In this document: positions 34,601 to 44,163 of the stretch, one piece after another | Numbering within the stretch: the stretch's first letter is position 1 | How the letters are laid out: each line of letters opens with the position of its first letter | Assembly: GCF_028656935.1 (NCBI RefSeq) | Contig: NZ_JAMDGZ010000037.1 | Coordinates: forward strand, 1-64,000 | Length of the DNA stretch: 64,000 nucleotides | Reading direction: 5' to 3' | Source: Pseudomonas rubra | Lineage (GTDB): Bacteria > Pseudomonadota > Gammaproteobacteria > Pseudomonadales > Pseudomonadaceae | Notes under the pieces: generated by a model | Database searches by the model: none | Told to the model about the DNA's origin: nothing | The model's input: only the letters and a program-made list of their open reading frames with translations | Position numbers and translations under genes: made by a program

Positions 34601-35350
34601 ATGTTGCTACGTCACCCCCTCAGCTTTTGCCTGGGCATTCTCGGCATGCTCGTGCTCACCCAGGCCAGCGCCGGTATCTCTTTGAGCGGCACCCGCCTGA
34701 TCTTTGATGGCAAACACAAAGAGGCAGGCATCACCGTACGCAATAGCGGTGAAGATGTGTTGATCCAGTCCTGGGTAGACCGCGATGGTTCTGACACCAC
34801 ACCAGCGCCTTTCGCGGTTACCCCACCCCTGGCACGGGTGCCCGGCAACGAACAGCAGTTGCTGCGGGTGATCTACGAGGGCACCGGCATGCCGACGGAT
34901 AAAGAGTCGGTGGTCTGGCTCAATGTCCAGGAAATTCCTCAGGCGGCGAAAACGCAAAACACCTTGCAGCTCGCGGTGCGCCAGCGCATCAAAGTGTTTT
35001 TTCGCCCGCAAGGCCTGAGCAGCAACGCATACCTTGCCCCCACACAACTGCAATGGACAGTGCTTGAGCAGGCCGGGAAAACCTACCTGAAGGTCGAGAA
35101 CCCCGGTCTCTACCATGTGTCCATGGGGGATATAACACTGCACTCAGGCCAAACCACGGCAACCGTCGTTGACTCGGTCATGGTCGGGCCAGGTGAGCTC
35201 AAAGAGTTCCCGGTCAAGCAATTCAATAGTGCAGGTGCTGCGCAGTTGTCCTTTACCAGCATCAACGACTATGGCGCACAAGAGCGTTACGCCACGCCAC
35301 TGAGCAACACAGCGCCAGCAACCGCCGAGCTGATCAAAGCGTCGCCTTGA
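34601..35350 (+). CDS. Periplasmic fimbrial chaperone (PapD/FimC family)
   Basis: 249 residues with a signal peptide (LGILGMLVLTQASA) and two immunoglobulin-like domains. Family markers include SLSGTRLIFDGKHKEAGITV at the mature N-terminus, ESVVWLNVQEIP and RQRIKVFFRP, with the conserved Arg and Lys of the subunit-binding cleft in these segments. It caps pilin and adhesin subunits in the periplasm. It is the only chaperone gene in the cluster, so it presumably serves both subunits. Confidence 0.93.
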   Translation: MLLRHPLSFCLGILGMLVLTQASAGISLSGTRLIFDGKHKEAGITVRNSGEDVLIQSWVDRDGSDTTPAPFAVTPPLARVPGNEQQLLRVIYEGTGMPTDKESVVWLNVQEIPQAAKTQNTLQLAVRQRIKVFFRPQGLSSNAYLAPTQLQWTVLEQAGKTYLKVENPGLYHVSMGDITLHSGQTTATVVDSVMVGPGELKEFPVKQFNSAGAAQLSFTSINDYGAQERYATPLSNTAPATAELIKASP

Positions 35351-35435
35351 CGCGCCCATTGGGTTGCCCACTACCTCTCCCGCACTTTACTTCGCTCCGC
35401 TCGGTTTCGTATCGGGGGTGATATAGGTTCTTTGC

Positions 35436-38021
35436 ATGTCTTTACTCACTGGCTGCAGACTTGCTCATGGCGTTCACCCTGGCAAGCGATCGTCTTCGCC
35501 TGCTGCCTTTTCAACCCCCTCGACGCTTGGCCCGCTGTTTGTTGCCCTGGCATCCTGCCTTGGCCCTGATGCCAGCGCAGCGACCGCCAACGACCTTGAG
35601 CCAGAGCAGGTCGAGCAATTCAACACCTCGTTTCTGCAGGGCGCCCCCTCGTCGGTGGACTTGCAGTTGCTGCTCTCGTCCAGCAGCGTATTGCCGGGCA
35701 CGTACCGGGTCGACCTGTACAGTAACGAGATGCTGGTAGGCCGTCGTGATATCGATTTCCGGCGCCATCCCGATAGCGGCAAAGTCGAAGCCTGCCTGAC
35801 CCTGGACATGCTCGAGCAATTGGGCATCGACATGAAAAAACTCGAGGCCGCCGGCAAACTCGACCTCAATGAACCGCAGGCCTGCTACGACCTGCCGGCG
35901 TTGATTGCCAAGGCTACCCAGCGTTATGACGTCAGCCGCCTGCGCCTGATGGTCAGTGTGCCGCAAATTGCCCTGCAACGCGGGATGCGCGGGTATGTCG
36001 ACCCGGCGTTGTGGGACCACGGCGTACCGGCTGCGTTTATCAACTATCAGTTGAGCAGCAGCCGCAACAGCACCGACAACGCCACCACCTTTTCCAGTAA
36101 CCTGGGGCTGCGCAACGGTATCAACCTGGGCGCCTGGCGACTGCGTAACGAGTCGAACTTCAGTAGCAGCACCGGCCAACCCAACAGATTCAAGAGTAAC
36201 CGCAGCTACCTGCAGCACGACGTGACCGCGCTGAAGGGGCAATTCAGCGCCGGCGAGATCTTCTCCGACGCCGAGGTGTTCGACAGCGTGCGTTATCGCG
36301 GCCTGAAACTGGCCTCGGATCAGGGCATGCGTGCCGACGGTGAGCGCGGCTACGCCCCGATCATCCGTGGCGTGGCACAAACCAGCGCCACCGTGGAGAT
36401 CCGCCAGAATAACTACATTCTCTACACCGCTAACGTTCCGCCGGGCCCATTTGAAATCAGTGATCTCTACCCCAGCGGCTCGAACGGTGACCTGCAGGTG
36501 ACCATCATCGAAGCCGATGGCACGCGCCGGGTCACGGTGCAGGCATTTTCCAGCCTGCCAATCATGGTGCGCGAAGGTCAGCTGAACTACAGCCTCTCGG
36601 CAGGCCAATACAACAGCAATAGCGAAGGCCTGGCCACGCCACAGTTTGTTAGCAGCACGCTGGCCTACGGCATCAGCAGCAACCTGAGCGGCATCCTCGG
36701 GCTCCAGGTCACCGAGAACTACCAGGCGCTGGCACTGGGTGCCGGGCGCAATACGGCCATTGGCGCCGTGTCTGTCGACCTCACCCACTCAAGCAGCCGC
36801 ACTCCGGGGCAATCGGTCCGGGGCAACAGCCTGCGGGCGCTGTACGCGAAAACCTTCACCGGCACCGACACCAGCTTCACCCTGGCTGCCTACCGCTATT
36901 CGACCGAGGGTTACCGGACCCTGACCAACCATGTCGAAGAGCTCGACAGCGACAGCCAAAGGCGCACCGGCAATTCGAAAACCCGTACAGACCTGACCAT
37001 CAACCAGAGTATCGGTCGCAACCAGCAATATGGCAGCGTCTACCTCAATGCCAGCGATCAACGCTACTGGGGCCGGGGCGGCTCCCAGAGCCTGTCTGCC
37101 GGTTACAGCAACTATTGGGGGGAAGTGAGTTACAACCTTGACGCCACCTACAGCAAAGACGTCGGTGATTTCGGCCCCTCGAACAACGACACCCTGTTCA
37201 ACCTGTCCGTGTCATTCCCGCTGGGTTCCAAACCTCGCGCGCCACGTGCCTTCGTCTCCGCCAGCACACAGAAAGGCAACGACACCGCGCAAGTAGGCAT
37301 CAACGGCTACCTGTCAGAAGACAGCGACACCTATTACTCGGTGCAAGGCGGCAACAGCAGCACCGGCGGTAGCACCGCATCGGCCAACATCAACACCCGC
37401 ACCGCTGTTGCCGACATCAGTGCCGGTTACAGCCAGGGCCGTGGCTACAACTCCCAGAGCCTCAACCTGGCAGGCTCCATCGTCGCCCATGGTGGCGGCA
37501 TCAACCTTGGCCAAACGGTGGGCGAAACCTTCGCACTGGCCCAGGTCCCCGATGTATCAGGGGTCAAGATTGGCAGCTACAGTGGAGCCGAAACCGGCGC
37601 CAATGGCTATGCGGTGGTGCCCAACGTGCAGCCCTATCGGGTCAACTGGATCAGCCTGGACACGCGCGACCTGGACACCGGTATCGACATGGACAATGCG
37701 ACCCAGCAGGTCGTGCCACGCCGTGGCGCCGTGGTGCTGGCCCGCTATGCCAGCAAGAGCGGCAGGCGGGTGCAATTTGAACTGTTCGATGCCCAGCATC
37801 AGCCAATCCCGTTCGGTGCATCGCTTGAAGACCAGGCAGGCAAACAGCTGGCGATCTCCGACCCCAGCGGCAAGGCGCTGGCTTTGATGGAAAACGACGC
37901 TGGCGAGTTGCTGATCAAATGGAATGAACAACACTGCACCGCCGCCTACGCGCTACCCGAGCGCAACCCGGCGCTGAACTACGAACGCGTGCCATTGGTG
38001 TGTCAAGCGGCCTTGCCCTGA
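35436..38021 (+). CDS. Outer-membrane fimbrial usher (PapC/FimD family)
   Basis: 861 residues: long N-terminal extension with a signal peptide ending around DASA, the conserved usher N-domain (EQFNTSFLQG), the 24-strand barrel with a plug region, and C-terminal domains ending with the cysteine pair (EQHCTAAYA and PLVCQAAL). It secretes and polymerises the pilin and adhesin. It lies 85 bases after the chaperone. Unusually, no adhesin or second chaperone follows it; the adhesin-like gene is instead at the other end of the cluster. Confidence 0.93.
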   Translation: MSLLTGCRLAHGVHPGKRSSSPAAFSTPSTLGPLFVALASCLGPDASAATANDLEPEQVEQFNTSFLQGAPSSVDLQLLLSSSSVLPGTYRVDLYSNEMLVGRRDIDFRRHPDSGKVEACLTLDMLEQLGIDMKKLEAAGKLDLNEPQACYDLPALIAKATQRYDVSRLRLMVSVPQIALQRGMRGYVDPALWDHGVPAAFINYQLSSSRNSTDNATTFSSNLGLRNGINLGAWRLRNESNFSSSTGQPNRFKSNRSYLQHDVTALKGQFSAGEIFSDAEVFDSVRYRGLKLASDQGMRADGERGYAPIIRGVAQTSATVEIRQNNYILYTANVPPGPFEISDLYPSGSNGDLQVTIIEADGTRRVTVQAFSSLPIMVREGQLNYSLSAGQYNSNSEGLATPQFVSSTLAYGISSNLSGILGLQVTENYQALALGAGRNTAIGAVSVDLTHSSSRTPGQSVRGNSLRALYAKTFTGTDTSFTLAAYRYSTEGYRTLTNHVEELDSDSQRRTGNSKTRTDLTINQSIGRNQQYGSVYLNASDQRYWGRGGSQSLSAGYSNYWGEVSYNLDATYSKDVGDFGPSNNDTLFNLSVSFPLGSKPRAPRAFVSASTQKGNDTAQVGINGYLSEDSDTYYSVQGGNSSTGGSTASANINTRTAVADISAGYSQGRGYNSQSLNLAGSIVAHGGGINLGQTVGETFALAQVPDVSGVKIGSYSGAETGANGYAVVPNVQPYRVNWISLDTRDLDTGIDMDNATQQVVPRRGAVVLARYASKSGRRVQFELFDAQHQPIPFGASLEDQAGKQLAISDPSGKALALMENDAGELLIKWNEQHCTAAYALPERNPALNYERVPLVCQAALP

Positions 38022-38077
38022 TCGCGGGAGCAGGAACTGTTCTATCCTTGACCCCATCGACGGCTGCGGATATCCAC

Positions 38078-38752
38078 ATGTACCCCCCGGACACCAGGCT
38101 TTTGCAAAGCTGGCAGCACAACGCGCACGCCTGGATCGACGCCGTGCGCAGCGGCGCCATAGACAGCCGCCAGCAGGTCACCGACCAGGCTATCCTGCTC
38201 GCGGTGCTGGGCCGTCAGCCAGCACGCGTGCTGGACCTGGGCTGCGGCGAGGGCTGGTTGCTGCGGGCGCTGGCCGAGCGGGGCATCGAAGCCGTCGGGG
38301 TGGATGGCGACCCGACCTTGGTTGAAGCGGCGCGCAGCGCAGGTTCGGCGGCCGTCTATCTGGCCGACTACCAGGCACTGGCCGAGGCCACGGTGGATCT
38401 GGGCCACGACTACGACTTGATCTGCGCCAACTTCGCCCTGCTGCACCAGGACATCATCCCCCTGCTCTGCGCCATGAACACCCTGCTCGCCCCCGGCGGC
38501 GCCCTGGTGATCCAGACGCTGCACCCCTGGACGGCCAGTGCCGGCGATTACCAGGATGGCTGGCGCGAAGAAACCTTCGCCGGTTTCAAAGGCCAGTGGC
38601 AGCCGATGCCGTGGTACATGCGCACCTTGTCCAGTTGGATCACTGCCCTGGACATGGCGGGCTACAGGCTGCTGGGCCTGCAAGAACCGCAACACCCGCA
38701 AAGCGCGGTGCCGCAGTCGTTGTTGCTGATCGCGCAACCCTACTCACCCTAA
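38078..38752 (+). CDS. Class I SAM-dependent methyltransferase
   Basis: 224 residues with motif I VLDLGCGEGWLLRALAERG, an acidic ribose-binding residue in AVGVDGD and the NFALLHQD motif. ATG 38078 begins MYPPDTRLLQSWQHNAHAW. An in-frame start at 38000 would overlap the usher. The substrate is unknown. It lies 56 bases after the usher but looks functionally unrelated. Confidence 0.85.
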   Translation: MYPPDTRLLQSWQHNAHAWIDAVRSGAIDSRQQVTDQAILLAVLGRQPARVLDLGCGEGWLLRALAERGIEAVGVDGDPTLVEAARSAGSAAVYLADYQALAEATVDLGHDYDLICANFALLHQDIIPLLCAMNTLLAPGGALVIQTLHPWTASAGDYQDGWREETFAGFKGQWQPMPWYMRTLSSWITALDMAGYRLLGLQEPQHPQSAVPQSLLLIAQPYSP

Positions 38753-38769
38753 AAGACAGGATGTACAGC

Positions 38770-38988
38770 ATGAGCGATGCGCCAAAAGTAAAAGGACCAG
38801 CCTCGTACTTTCCCTCGATCGAGCAAAAGTACGGTCAGCCCATCAACCACTGGCTGAGCCTGCTCGGCACCCTCAGTGGCAAGAAGCACATGGAACTGGT
38901 GGCCTGGCTCAAGGCCGAGCATGGCCTGGGCCATGGCCACGCCAATGCGCTAGTGGCGCATTTTCTGGCGGCGGCAAACAAGCCATAG
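38770..38988 (+). CDS. DUF4287-family small protein
   Basis: 72 residues (75 if ATG 38761 is used; AGGA is better spaced for 38770). The sequence has the DUF4287 pattern: YFPSIEQKYGQPINHWLSLL followed by AWLKAEHGLGHGHANALVAHF. It is soluble with no signal peptide and of unknown function. It sits between a methyltransferase and the ABC operon, 12 bases before the latter. Confidence 0.82.
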   Translation: MSDAPKVKGPASYFPSIEQKYGQPINHWLSLLGTLSGKKHMELVAWLKAEHGLGHGHANALVAHFLAAANKP

Positions 38989-39000
38989 CGCCGCCGTGCA

Positions 39001-39666
39001 ATGCTGGTCATCGAACACCTGCACAAGTCCTACAGCACCACCCAGGGCAAACTGGCGGTGCTGCAGGGTGTCGACTTGCAACTGGCCCGGGGCGCCAGCC
39101 TTGCGCTGATGGGCGAATCGGGCAGTGGCAAGAGCACCCTGCTGCACCTGGTCGCCGGGCTCGACCGCGCCGACAGCGGGCGCATCCTGATCGACAACCA
39201 GCCCCTCGACGGTCGCCTCGAATCAGCCATGGCGCGCTGGCGCCGGGAAGGCATCGGCCTGGTGTTCCAGCAGTACAACCTGATCAGCAGCCTCGATGTG
39301 GCCGCCAACCTGAGCTTTCAGGCAAGGCTGGCTGGGCGGCTTGATCGCCAGTGGCTGGACTGCCTGGCCACCCGCCTTGGCCTGGACAGCTTGCTGCAGC
39401 GTTACCCGGAGCAATTGTCCGGTGGCCAGCAGCAGCGGGTTGCCATTGGCCGTGCGCTGGCTGCTCGCCCGGCGCTGGTGTTGGCCGATGAGCCCACCGG
39501 CAGCCTCGACGAGGCCTGCAGCGATGAAGTGCTGGCGCTGATGCTGCAATTGGTCGGCGAGGCCGGCAGCAGCTTGCTGATGGTGACGCACAGCCCGCGC
39601 CTGGCCGCGCGCCTTGAGCGGCGTTGCGTCCTGCACGCCGGGCGTGTGCGGGCCGAGCCCCGCTGA
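39001..39666 (+). CDS. ABC transporter ATP-binding protein (LolD/MacB-type)
   Basis: 221 residues with Walker A GESGSGKST, Q-loop FQQYNLI, signature LSGGQQQR, Walker B LVLADEPTGSLDE and the H-loop (MVTHSP). It is of the MacB/LolD class that works with FtsX-fold permeases. The stop overlaps the permease ATG, so the two are coupled. With the permease and the lipocalin-like lipoprotein downstream it forms an operon resembling the attEFGH loci. Confidence 0.92.
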   Translation: MLVIEHLHKSYSTTQGKLAVLQGVDLQLARGASLALMGESGSGKSTLLHLVAGLDRADSGRILIDNQPLDGRLESAMARWRREGIGLVFQQYNLISSLDVAANLSFQARLAGRLDRQWLDCLATRLGLDSLLQRYPEQLSGGQQQRVAIGRALAARPALVLADEPTGSLDEACSDEVLALMLQLVGEAGSSLLMVTHSPRLAARLERRCVLHAGRVRAEPR

Positions 39667-42116
39667 TGAACCCGCTGCTGATTACCCTGCAGGCGCTGCT
39701 GAGCCACTGGCGGCGCCATCGCTTGCAGTTTTTCAGCATCTTCACCGGCCTGTGGCTGGCCACCGCGCTGTGGACCGGGGTGCAAGCGCTCAACAGCCAG
39801 GCCCGCGCCGACTATGCGCGCGCCGCCGCAGTACTGACCGGCCCCGGGCAAGCGCAACTGCTGGCGCGTGACGGTGAGCGCTTCGAGCAAGCGCTGTACC
39901 TGCAACTGCGCAGGCTCGGCTGGCAGGTCTCACCGCTGCTCGAAGGCCGCTTGCGGATTGCCGGGGCGCATCCGCTGACGGTGCGCCTGATCGGCATCGA
40001 ACCGCTGAGCCTACCCAGCACTGCCGCCGTTGCCGGCATTGCCATACCAGCCTTCGATCTGCAGGCGTTCATCGACGCCCCCGGGCAGGCCTGGATTGGC
40101 CCTGATACGTTGCAGCAATTGGGCTTGAACAGCCACGAGCAAGCCACCAGCAGCGACGGCCAGCGGCTGCCGCCGTTCGTTGTTCAGCCGCAGTTGGCGC
40201 CCGGCGTGATTGTCCTGGACATCGGTCATGCGCAAGCCTTGCTGCAGGCGCCGGGGCAAGTGTCACGGCTACTGCTGGCCGGTGAATCCAGGCCCTTGCC
40301 GGCAGATATCGCCCAGCGCCTAACCCTGCAAACGCCCGGCGATGACGGCGACCTGCAGCGCCTGACCGACAGCTTTCACCTCAATCTCACGGCCCTGGGC
40401 CTGCTGGCCTTTGTCGTCGGGCTGTTCATTGCCCACGCCGCCATCGGCCTGGCCCTTGAACAGCGCCGTGGCCTGATTCGCAACCTGCGGGCCTGCGGTA
40501 TCAGCTTGAACACGCTGCTGCTCAGCCTGACGCTGGAACTGGGGGTGTTCGCCGTGCTCGGAGGCCTGGCCGGGGTGGCCAGCGGCTATGGCTTGGCAGC
40601 CGCGCTGTTACCCGATGTCGCTGCCAGTGTGCGCGGCCTGTATGGTGCCCAGATTGCCGGGCAGTTGAGTCTGCCGGCCGGGTGGTGGCTGGCAGGCGTG
40701 CTGGTGAGCATCCTCGGCGCCTTGCTCGCTGGCGTCAGCAGTGTGCTGCGCGCCGCACACCTGCCGTTGCTGGCCCTGGCCCAAGCGCAAGCCTGGCGCA
40801 TGGCCCAAGGCCCCTGGTTGCGCCGCCAGGCTATGGCAGCAGGGCTGTTGCTGCTGGTCGCGCTAGGTTGCTGGCAATGGGGCAACAGTCTCACCAGCGC
40901 CTTGATCCTGCTCGCGACGCTGTTGTTGGCGGCAGCACTGCTGCTGCCCGCCCTGCTCGACGGCGCATTGGCGTGGCTGGCCCGCGGTTGTCGCGGTGCG
41001 CTGGCAGAGTGGTTCATTGCCGACAGCCGCCAGCAGCTCCCCGCGCTAAGCCTGGCGTTGATGGCACTGCTGTTGGCATTGGCCGCCAGTGTCGGTGTGG
41101 GCAGCATGACCGAGGGCTTTCGCAAGACCTTTATCGGCTGGCTCGATCAGCGCCTGTCCGCCGATCTCTACCTCACGCCGCAAGACACCACTCAGGCCTT
41201 GCAGATCAACGCCTGGCTCGCCCAGCAAGCGGCCGTCACCGTGCTGCCCGGCTGGCGTGCGGAAATACGCTTGCAGCAGTGGCCGGTGCAGGTTCAGGGC
41301 ATCATCGACCACCCCGCCTACCCGGCTCGCTGGCCGTTGCTTGAGCAAAGCCCGCAGGCCTGGGCGCAACTGGCGAGCGGCCGGGGGTTCATGCTCAGCG
41401 AGCAACTGGCCCGACGCCTGGGCCTGCGCTTGGGCGACAGCCTTGAGCTCGCAAGCGACACCCTGACCGTCGTCGGGATCTATGCCGACTATGGCAACCC
41501 CAAAGGCCACTTGCTGGTCAGTGCCGGCTGGCTGCGCGCTCACCTGCCGCAGGCGACACTGAGCGCCCTGAGCCTGAACCTTGCACCCGAGCGTATTGCG
41601 CCGCTCAAGGCCGAGCTGCAGCAACGCTTCGCCCTGGACGACAGCCGCGTGGTCGAGCAAGCCACTCTGAAGCGTTGGTCCAGGGAAATTTTCAACCGTA
41701 CCTTTGCCGCCACCACGGCGCTTAACAGCCTGACCCTGGGGGTGGCGGGCATCGCCTTGTTCATCAGCCTGCTGACCCTGAGCCAGAGCCGCCTGGGCCA
41801 GTTGGCACCGCTGTGGGCCCTCGGCGTACGGCGCCGTCAGTTGGCGTGGTTGTCGCTGGGGCAAACCCTGCTGCTCAGCAGCCTGACTGTGCTGCTGGCG
41901 GTGCCCCTGGGGCTGCTGCTGGCCTGGTGCCTGGTGGCGGTGGTCAACGTCCAGGCCTTTGGCTGGCGCCTGCCGCTGCACGTGTTTCCCGCACAGCTGC
42001 TGCACCTGGCCGTGCTTGGCCTGTTGACCAGCCTGCTGGCCAGCGCCTGGCCGTTATGGCAACTGGCGCGACGCCAGCCCAGCGAGCTATTGAGGCAGTT
42101 TGCCGATGAAGCCTAG
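39666..42116 (+). CDS. FtsX/MacB-type ABC transporter permease
   Basis: 816 residues. The N-terminal TM helix is followed by a large periplasmic domain, a block of helices around 250-440, a second periplasmic domain and three C-terminal helices. This is the duplicated FtsX arrangement of lipoprotein or peptide mechanotransmission transporters. The start ATG 39666 overlaps the ATPase stop, and the 3' end overlaps the next gene by 11 bases. Confidence 0.9.
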   Translation: MNPLLITLQALLSHWRRHRLQFFSIFTGLWLATALWTGVQALNSQARADYARAAAVLTGPGQAQLLARDGERFEQALYLQLRRLGWQVSPLLEGRLRIAGAHPLTVRLIGIEPLSLPSTAAVAGIAIPAFDLQAFIDAPGQAWIGPDTLQQLGLNSHEQATSSDGQRLPPFVVQPQLAPGVIVLDIGHAQALLQAPGQVSRLLLAGESRPLPADIAQRLTLQTPGDDGDLQRLTDSFHLNLTALGLLAFVVGLFIAHAAIGLALEQRRGLIRNLRACGISLNTLLLSLTLELGVFAVLGGLAGVASGYGLAAALLPDVAASVRGLYGAQIAGQLSLPAGWWLAGVLVSILGALLAGVSSVLRAAHLPLLALAQAQAWRMAQGPWLRRQAMAAGLLLLVALGCWQWGNSLTSALILLATLLLAAALLLPALLDGALAWLARGCRGALAEWFIADSRQQLPALSLALMALLLALAASVGVGSMTEGFRKTFIGWLDQRLSADLYLTPQDTTQALQINAWLAQQAAVTVLPGWRAEIRLQQWPVQVQGIIDHPAYPARWPLLEQSPQAWAQLASGRGFMLSEQLARRLGLRLGDSLELASDTLTVVGIYADYGNPKGHLLVSAGWLRAHLPQATLSALSLNLAPERIAPLKAELQQRFALDDSRVVEQATLKRWSREIFNRTFAATTALNSLTLGVAGIALFISLLTLSQSRLGQLAPLWALGVRRRQLAWLSLGQTLLLSSLTVLLAVPLGLLLAWCLVAVVNVQAFGWRLPLHVFPAQLLHLAVLGLLTSLLASAWPLWQLARRQPSELLRQFADEA

Positions 42117-43170
42117 CCTCTACCTGTTGATCGGTTTGTTACTGCTGAGCGCTTGCGACCAGCCTGCGCCAGCGCCCAAAAGCTTTGCCGGTTTGGGTCA
42201 GGACGCTGCAGCCTTCAAGCAGGTGACGCGCAACCAGCCGCTGGTTTTTCCCCTCGATCACGCTGCCCACAACGGCTTTCGCATCGAGTGGTGGTATGTC
42301 ACCGCCAACCTTACCGATCGCCAGGGCCGTGACTGGGGCGCACAGTGGACCCTGTTCCGCTCGGCCCTGCGCCCAGGCGCAGAAACAACCGGCTGGAACA
42401 GCCCCAATCTGTGGCTGGGGCATGCCGCGCTGACCGGCCCCGGCGGCCATCAGTCCAGTGAAACCCTGGCCCGCGGCGGTATTGGCCAGGCAGGCGTCGA
42501 AGCCCGACCATTTCGGGCCTGGATCAACGATTGGTCATTGCAGGGCAGCGACGACACCGGGCGCTTGCAGATGAGCGCCAACGGCAAGGGTTTCAACTAC
42601 ACCCTGAACCTGGTCAGCACCGGCCCGCTAGTGCTGCATGGTGCCCAGGGCTACAGCGAAAAATCCGGCAAGGGCCAGGCGTCGTACTATTACAGCCAGC
42701 CGTTCTATCAGGTCAGTGGCGAGGTCGAACGCTACGGCCAGCGCCTTGCCGTCACCGGCGTTGCCTGGCTCGACCGCGAATGGAGCAGCCAGCCCCTGGC
42801 GCCCGAACAATCGGGCTGGGACTGGTTCTCCCTGCACCTGGACAGCGGCGCCAAGCTGATGCTGTTTCGCGTGCGCGAGCAGCAAGGCGCGCCCTACCGC
42901 GCCGGTACCTGGATCAGCGCCAACGGGGCTGCGCAGGCGCTGCAGGGCGAGCAGATCCAGCTGCGGGAACTGGCCTGGAGCAAACAGGACAACGGCCGCA
43001 AGGTGCCTACCCGCTGGCGGGTGCAGGTGCCGGAGCATGGTGTGGATGTGCAGGTGGATGCTTTGGAGCCCAAGGCCTGGATGCAGACGCGCTTCCCCTA
43101 TTGGGAGGGGCCGGTGCGCTTTAGTGGGAGTGTGAGCGGTAGGGGTTACCTGGAGATGACTGGGTACTAA
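42106..43170 (+). CDS. AttH/CrtC-family lipocalin-like lipoprotein
   Basis: 354 residues beginning with a lipoprotein signal (LLIGLLLLSAC). The mature protein has the AttH/hydroxyneurosporene-synthase fold markers EWWYVTANL, WLDREWSSQPL and the DWFSLHLD segment. It is probably anchored in the periplasm and binds a hydrophobic ligand moved by the ABC pair encoded just before it. The role is inferred from family and operon; the cargo is unknown. Confidence 0.88.
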   Translation: MKPSLYLLIGLLLLSACDQPAPAPKSFAGLGQDAAAFKQVTRNQPLVFPLDHAAHNGFRIEWWYVTANLTDRQGRDWGAQWTLFRSALRPGAETTGWNSPNLWLGHAALTGPGGHQSSETLARGGIGQAGVEARPFRAWINDWSLQGSDDTGRLQMSANGKGFNYTLNLVSTGPLVLHGAQGYSEKSGKGQASYYYSQPFYQVSGEVERYGQRLAVTGVAWLDREWSSQPLAPEQSGWDWFSLHLDSGAKLMLFRVREQQGAPYRAGTWISANGAAQALQGEQIQLRELAWSKQDNGRKVPTRWRVQVPEHGVDVQVDALEPKAWMQTRFPYWEGPVRFSGSVSGRGYLEMTGY

Positions 43171-43209
43171 ACAGAACCGGGCACCTCGATCGGGCTGGTT
43201 GACGATCTA

Positions 43210-43584
43210 TCAGGATGGATAGGTGAAGGGTTCCAGGAAAATTTGCGGATCGACCCACACTCGCAAGCCATAAGGCATAACACCATAACCATCGTATCGG
43301 CCAGTGAAGGTACTGGGCGCTGCGAACTCGAGAAATTTTCCGCGTTTGTCATCCACCACCCGAATACCAGGACACCCCAATAATGAGTACTTGAAGAGCG
43401 GCTTGGGCAAAGAAACCTCCGATACCTGCACTTCAACATCAGCATCGTACGGCCAGATCGTCAGTGCCAGCCTGACAGCGCCTTGCTCAATGAGGTACGC
43501 GTGAGAGTGGCCCGATTCATCTTCACAAGGCAAGACACCTAGCACCTCGAAGAGGGCGAACGGGTCCCAGATCAGTGGTGGCAT
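43210..43584 (-). CDS. Hypothetical protein (lower-GC patch)
   Basis: 124 residues from ATG 43584, with GGGAG just upstream. It is soluble with no signal peptide and of unrecognised family. The visible base composition (near 50-55% GC by eye) is lower than in the flanking operons. It is divergent from the next unknown gene. Size and context would fit an orphan immunity-type protein, but nothing in the sequence proves that. Confidence 0.65.
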   Translation of the reverse strand: MPPLIWDPFALFEVLGVLPCEDESGHSHAYLIEQGAVRLALTIWPYDADVEVQVSEVSLPKPLFKYSLLGCPGIRVVDDKRGKFLEFAAPSTFTGRYDGYGVMPYGLRVWVDPQIFLEPFTYPS

Positions 43585-43692
43585 AGCGCTCCCTTCTTTT
43601 GACCCTGTGTATTGAGCAAATATGATCGCATGAAACCGTCGGGTATGATTTGCCTTAGGCACGCCCAATGACTTGCACTCACGGAGTTGAAA

Positions 43693-44130
43693 ATGGAATT
43701 TCCCACCACCCTGTGGCACTGGTACGGGCAAGCGGAGTACAAACGCGTACTGGCGGTGTGCGAGGCGATTGAAGGGCTGACCTTTCTGGCGATGAGCGCC
43801 AGTGCGCAAGAAGATGCTATCCCCTCCTGCCGGGCATGCGAAACCTGGTCGGTAAAGATGTTGCCTTTGAACGACGCGCTGACTGTCTGTGGCAGCGTAA
43901 TGCCTGCTCAAGTGCGCAATCAACTGCAACGGATCTGGGAAATGTGCAACGAACTGCCCGAGACAGTTTTCGATTGTGGGATCCGACAGATGTTTGAGCA
44001 CGAGGCGTGGCAGCCTCTGCGAGATGCCGCTGAGTTGACACTCGCCTTGCTTGAAGTGGACCAACTGGCGGCTTTTCTTGAGGAACTGGAAGTGGATTGT
44101 AGAAAGGAAGTATGGGGATTGAAGAGATAA
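43693..44130 (+). CDS. Hypothetical protein (lower-GC patch)
   Basis: 145 residues from ATG 43693, with CGGAG seven bases upstream. It is largely helical and acidic with several cysteines (SCRACETW, VDCRKE), with no signal peptide. I do not recognise the family. It is divergent from 43210-43584 and convergent with 44164-44577; all three have atypical composition. Confidence 0.65.
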   Translation: MEFPTTLWHWYGQAEYKRVLAVCEAIEGLTFLAMSASAQEDAIPSCRACETWSVKMLPLNDALTVCGSVMPAQVRNQLQRIWEMCNELPETVFDCGIRQMFEHEAWQPLRDAAELTLALLEVDQLAAFLEELEVDCRKEVWGLKR

Positions 44131-44163
44131 AAAACGCGGCAGCGATTCCTTTTCACAACCTAT

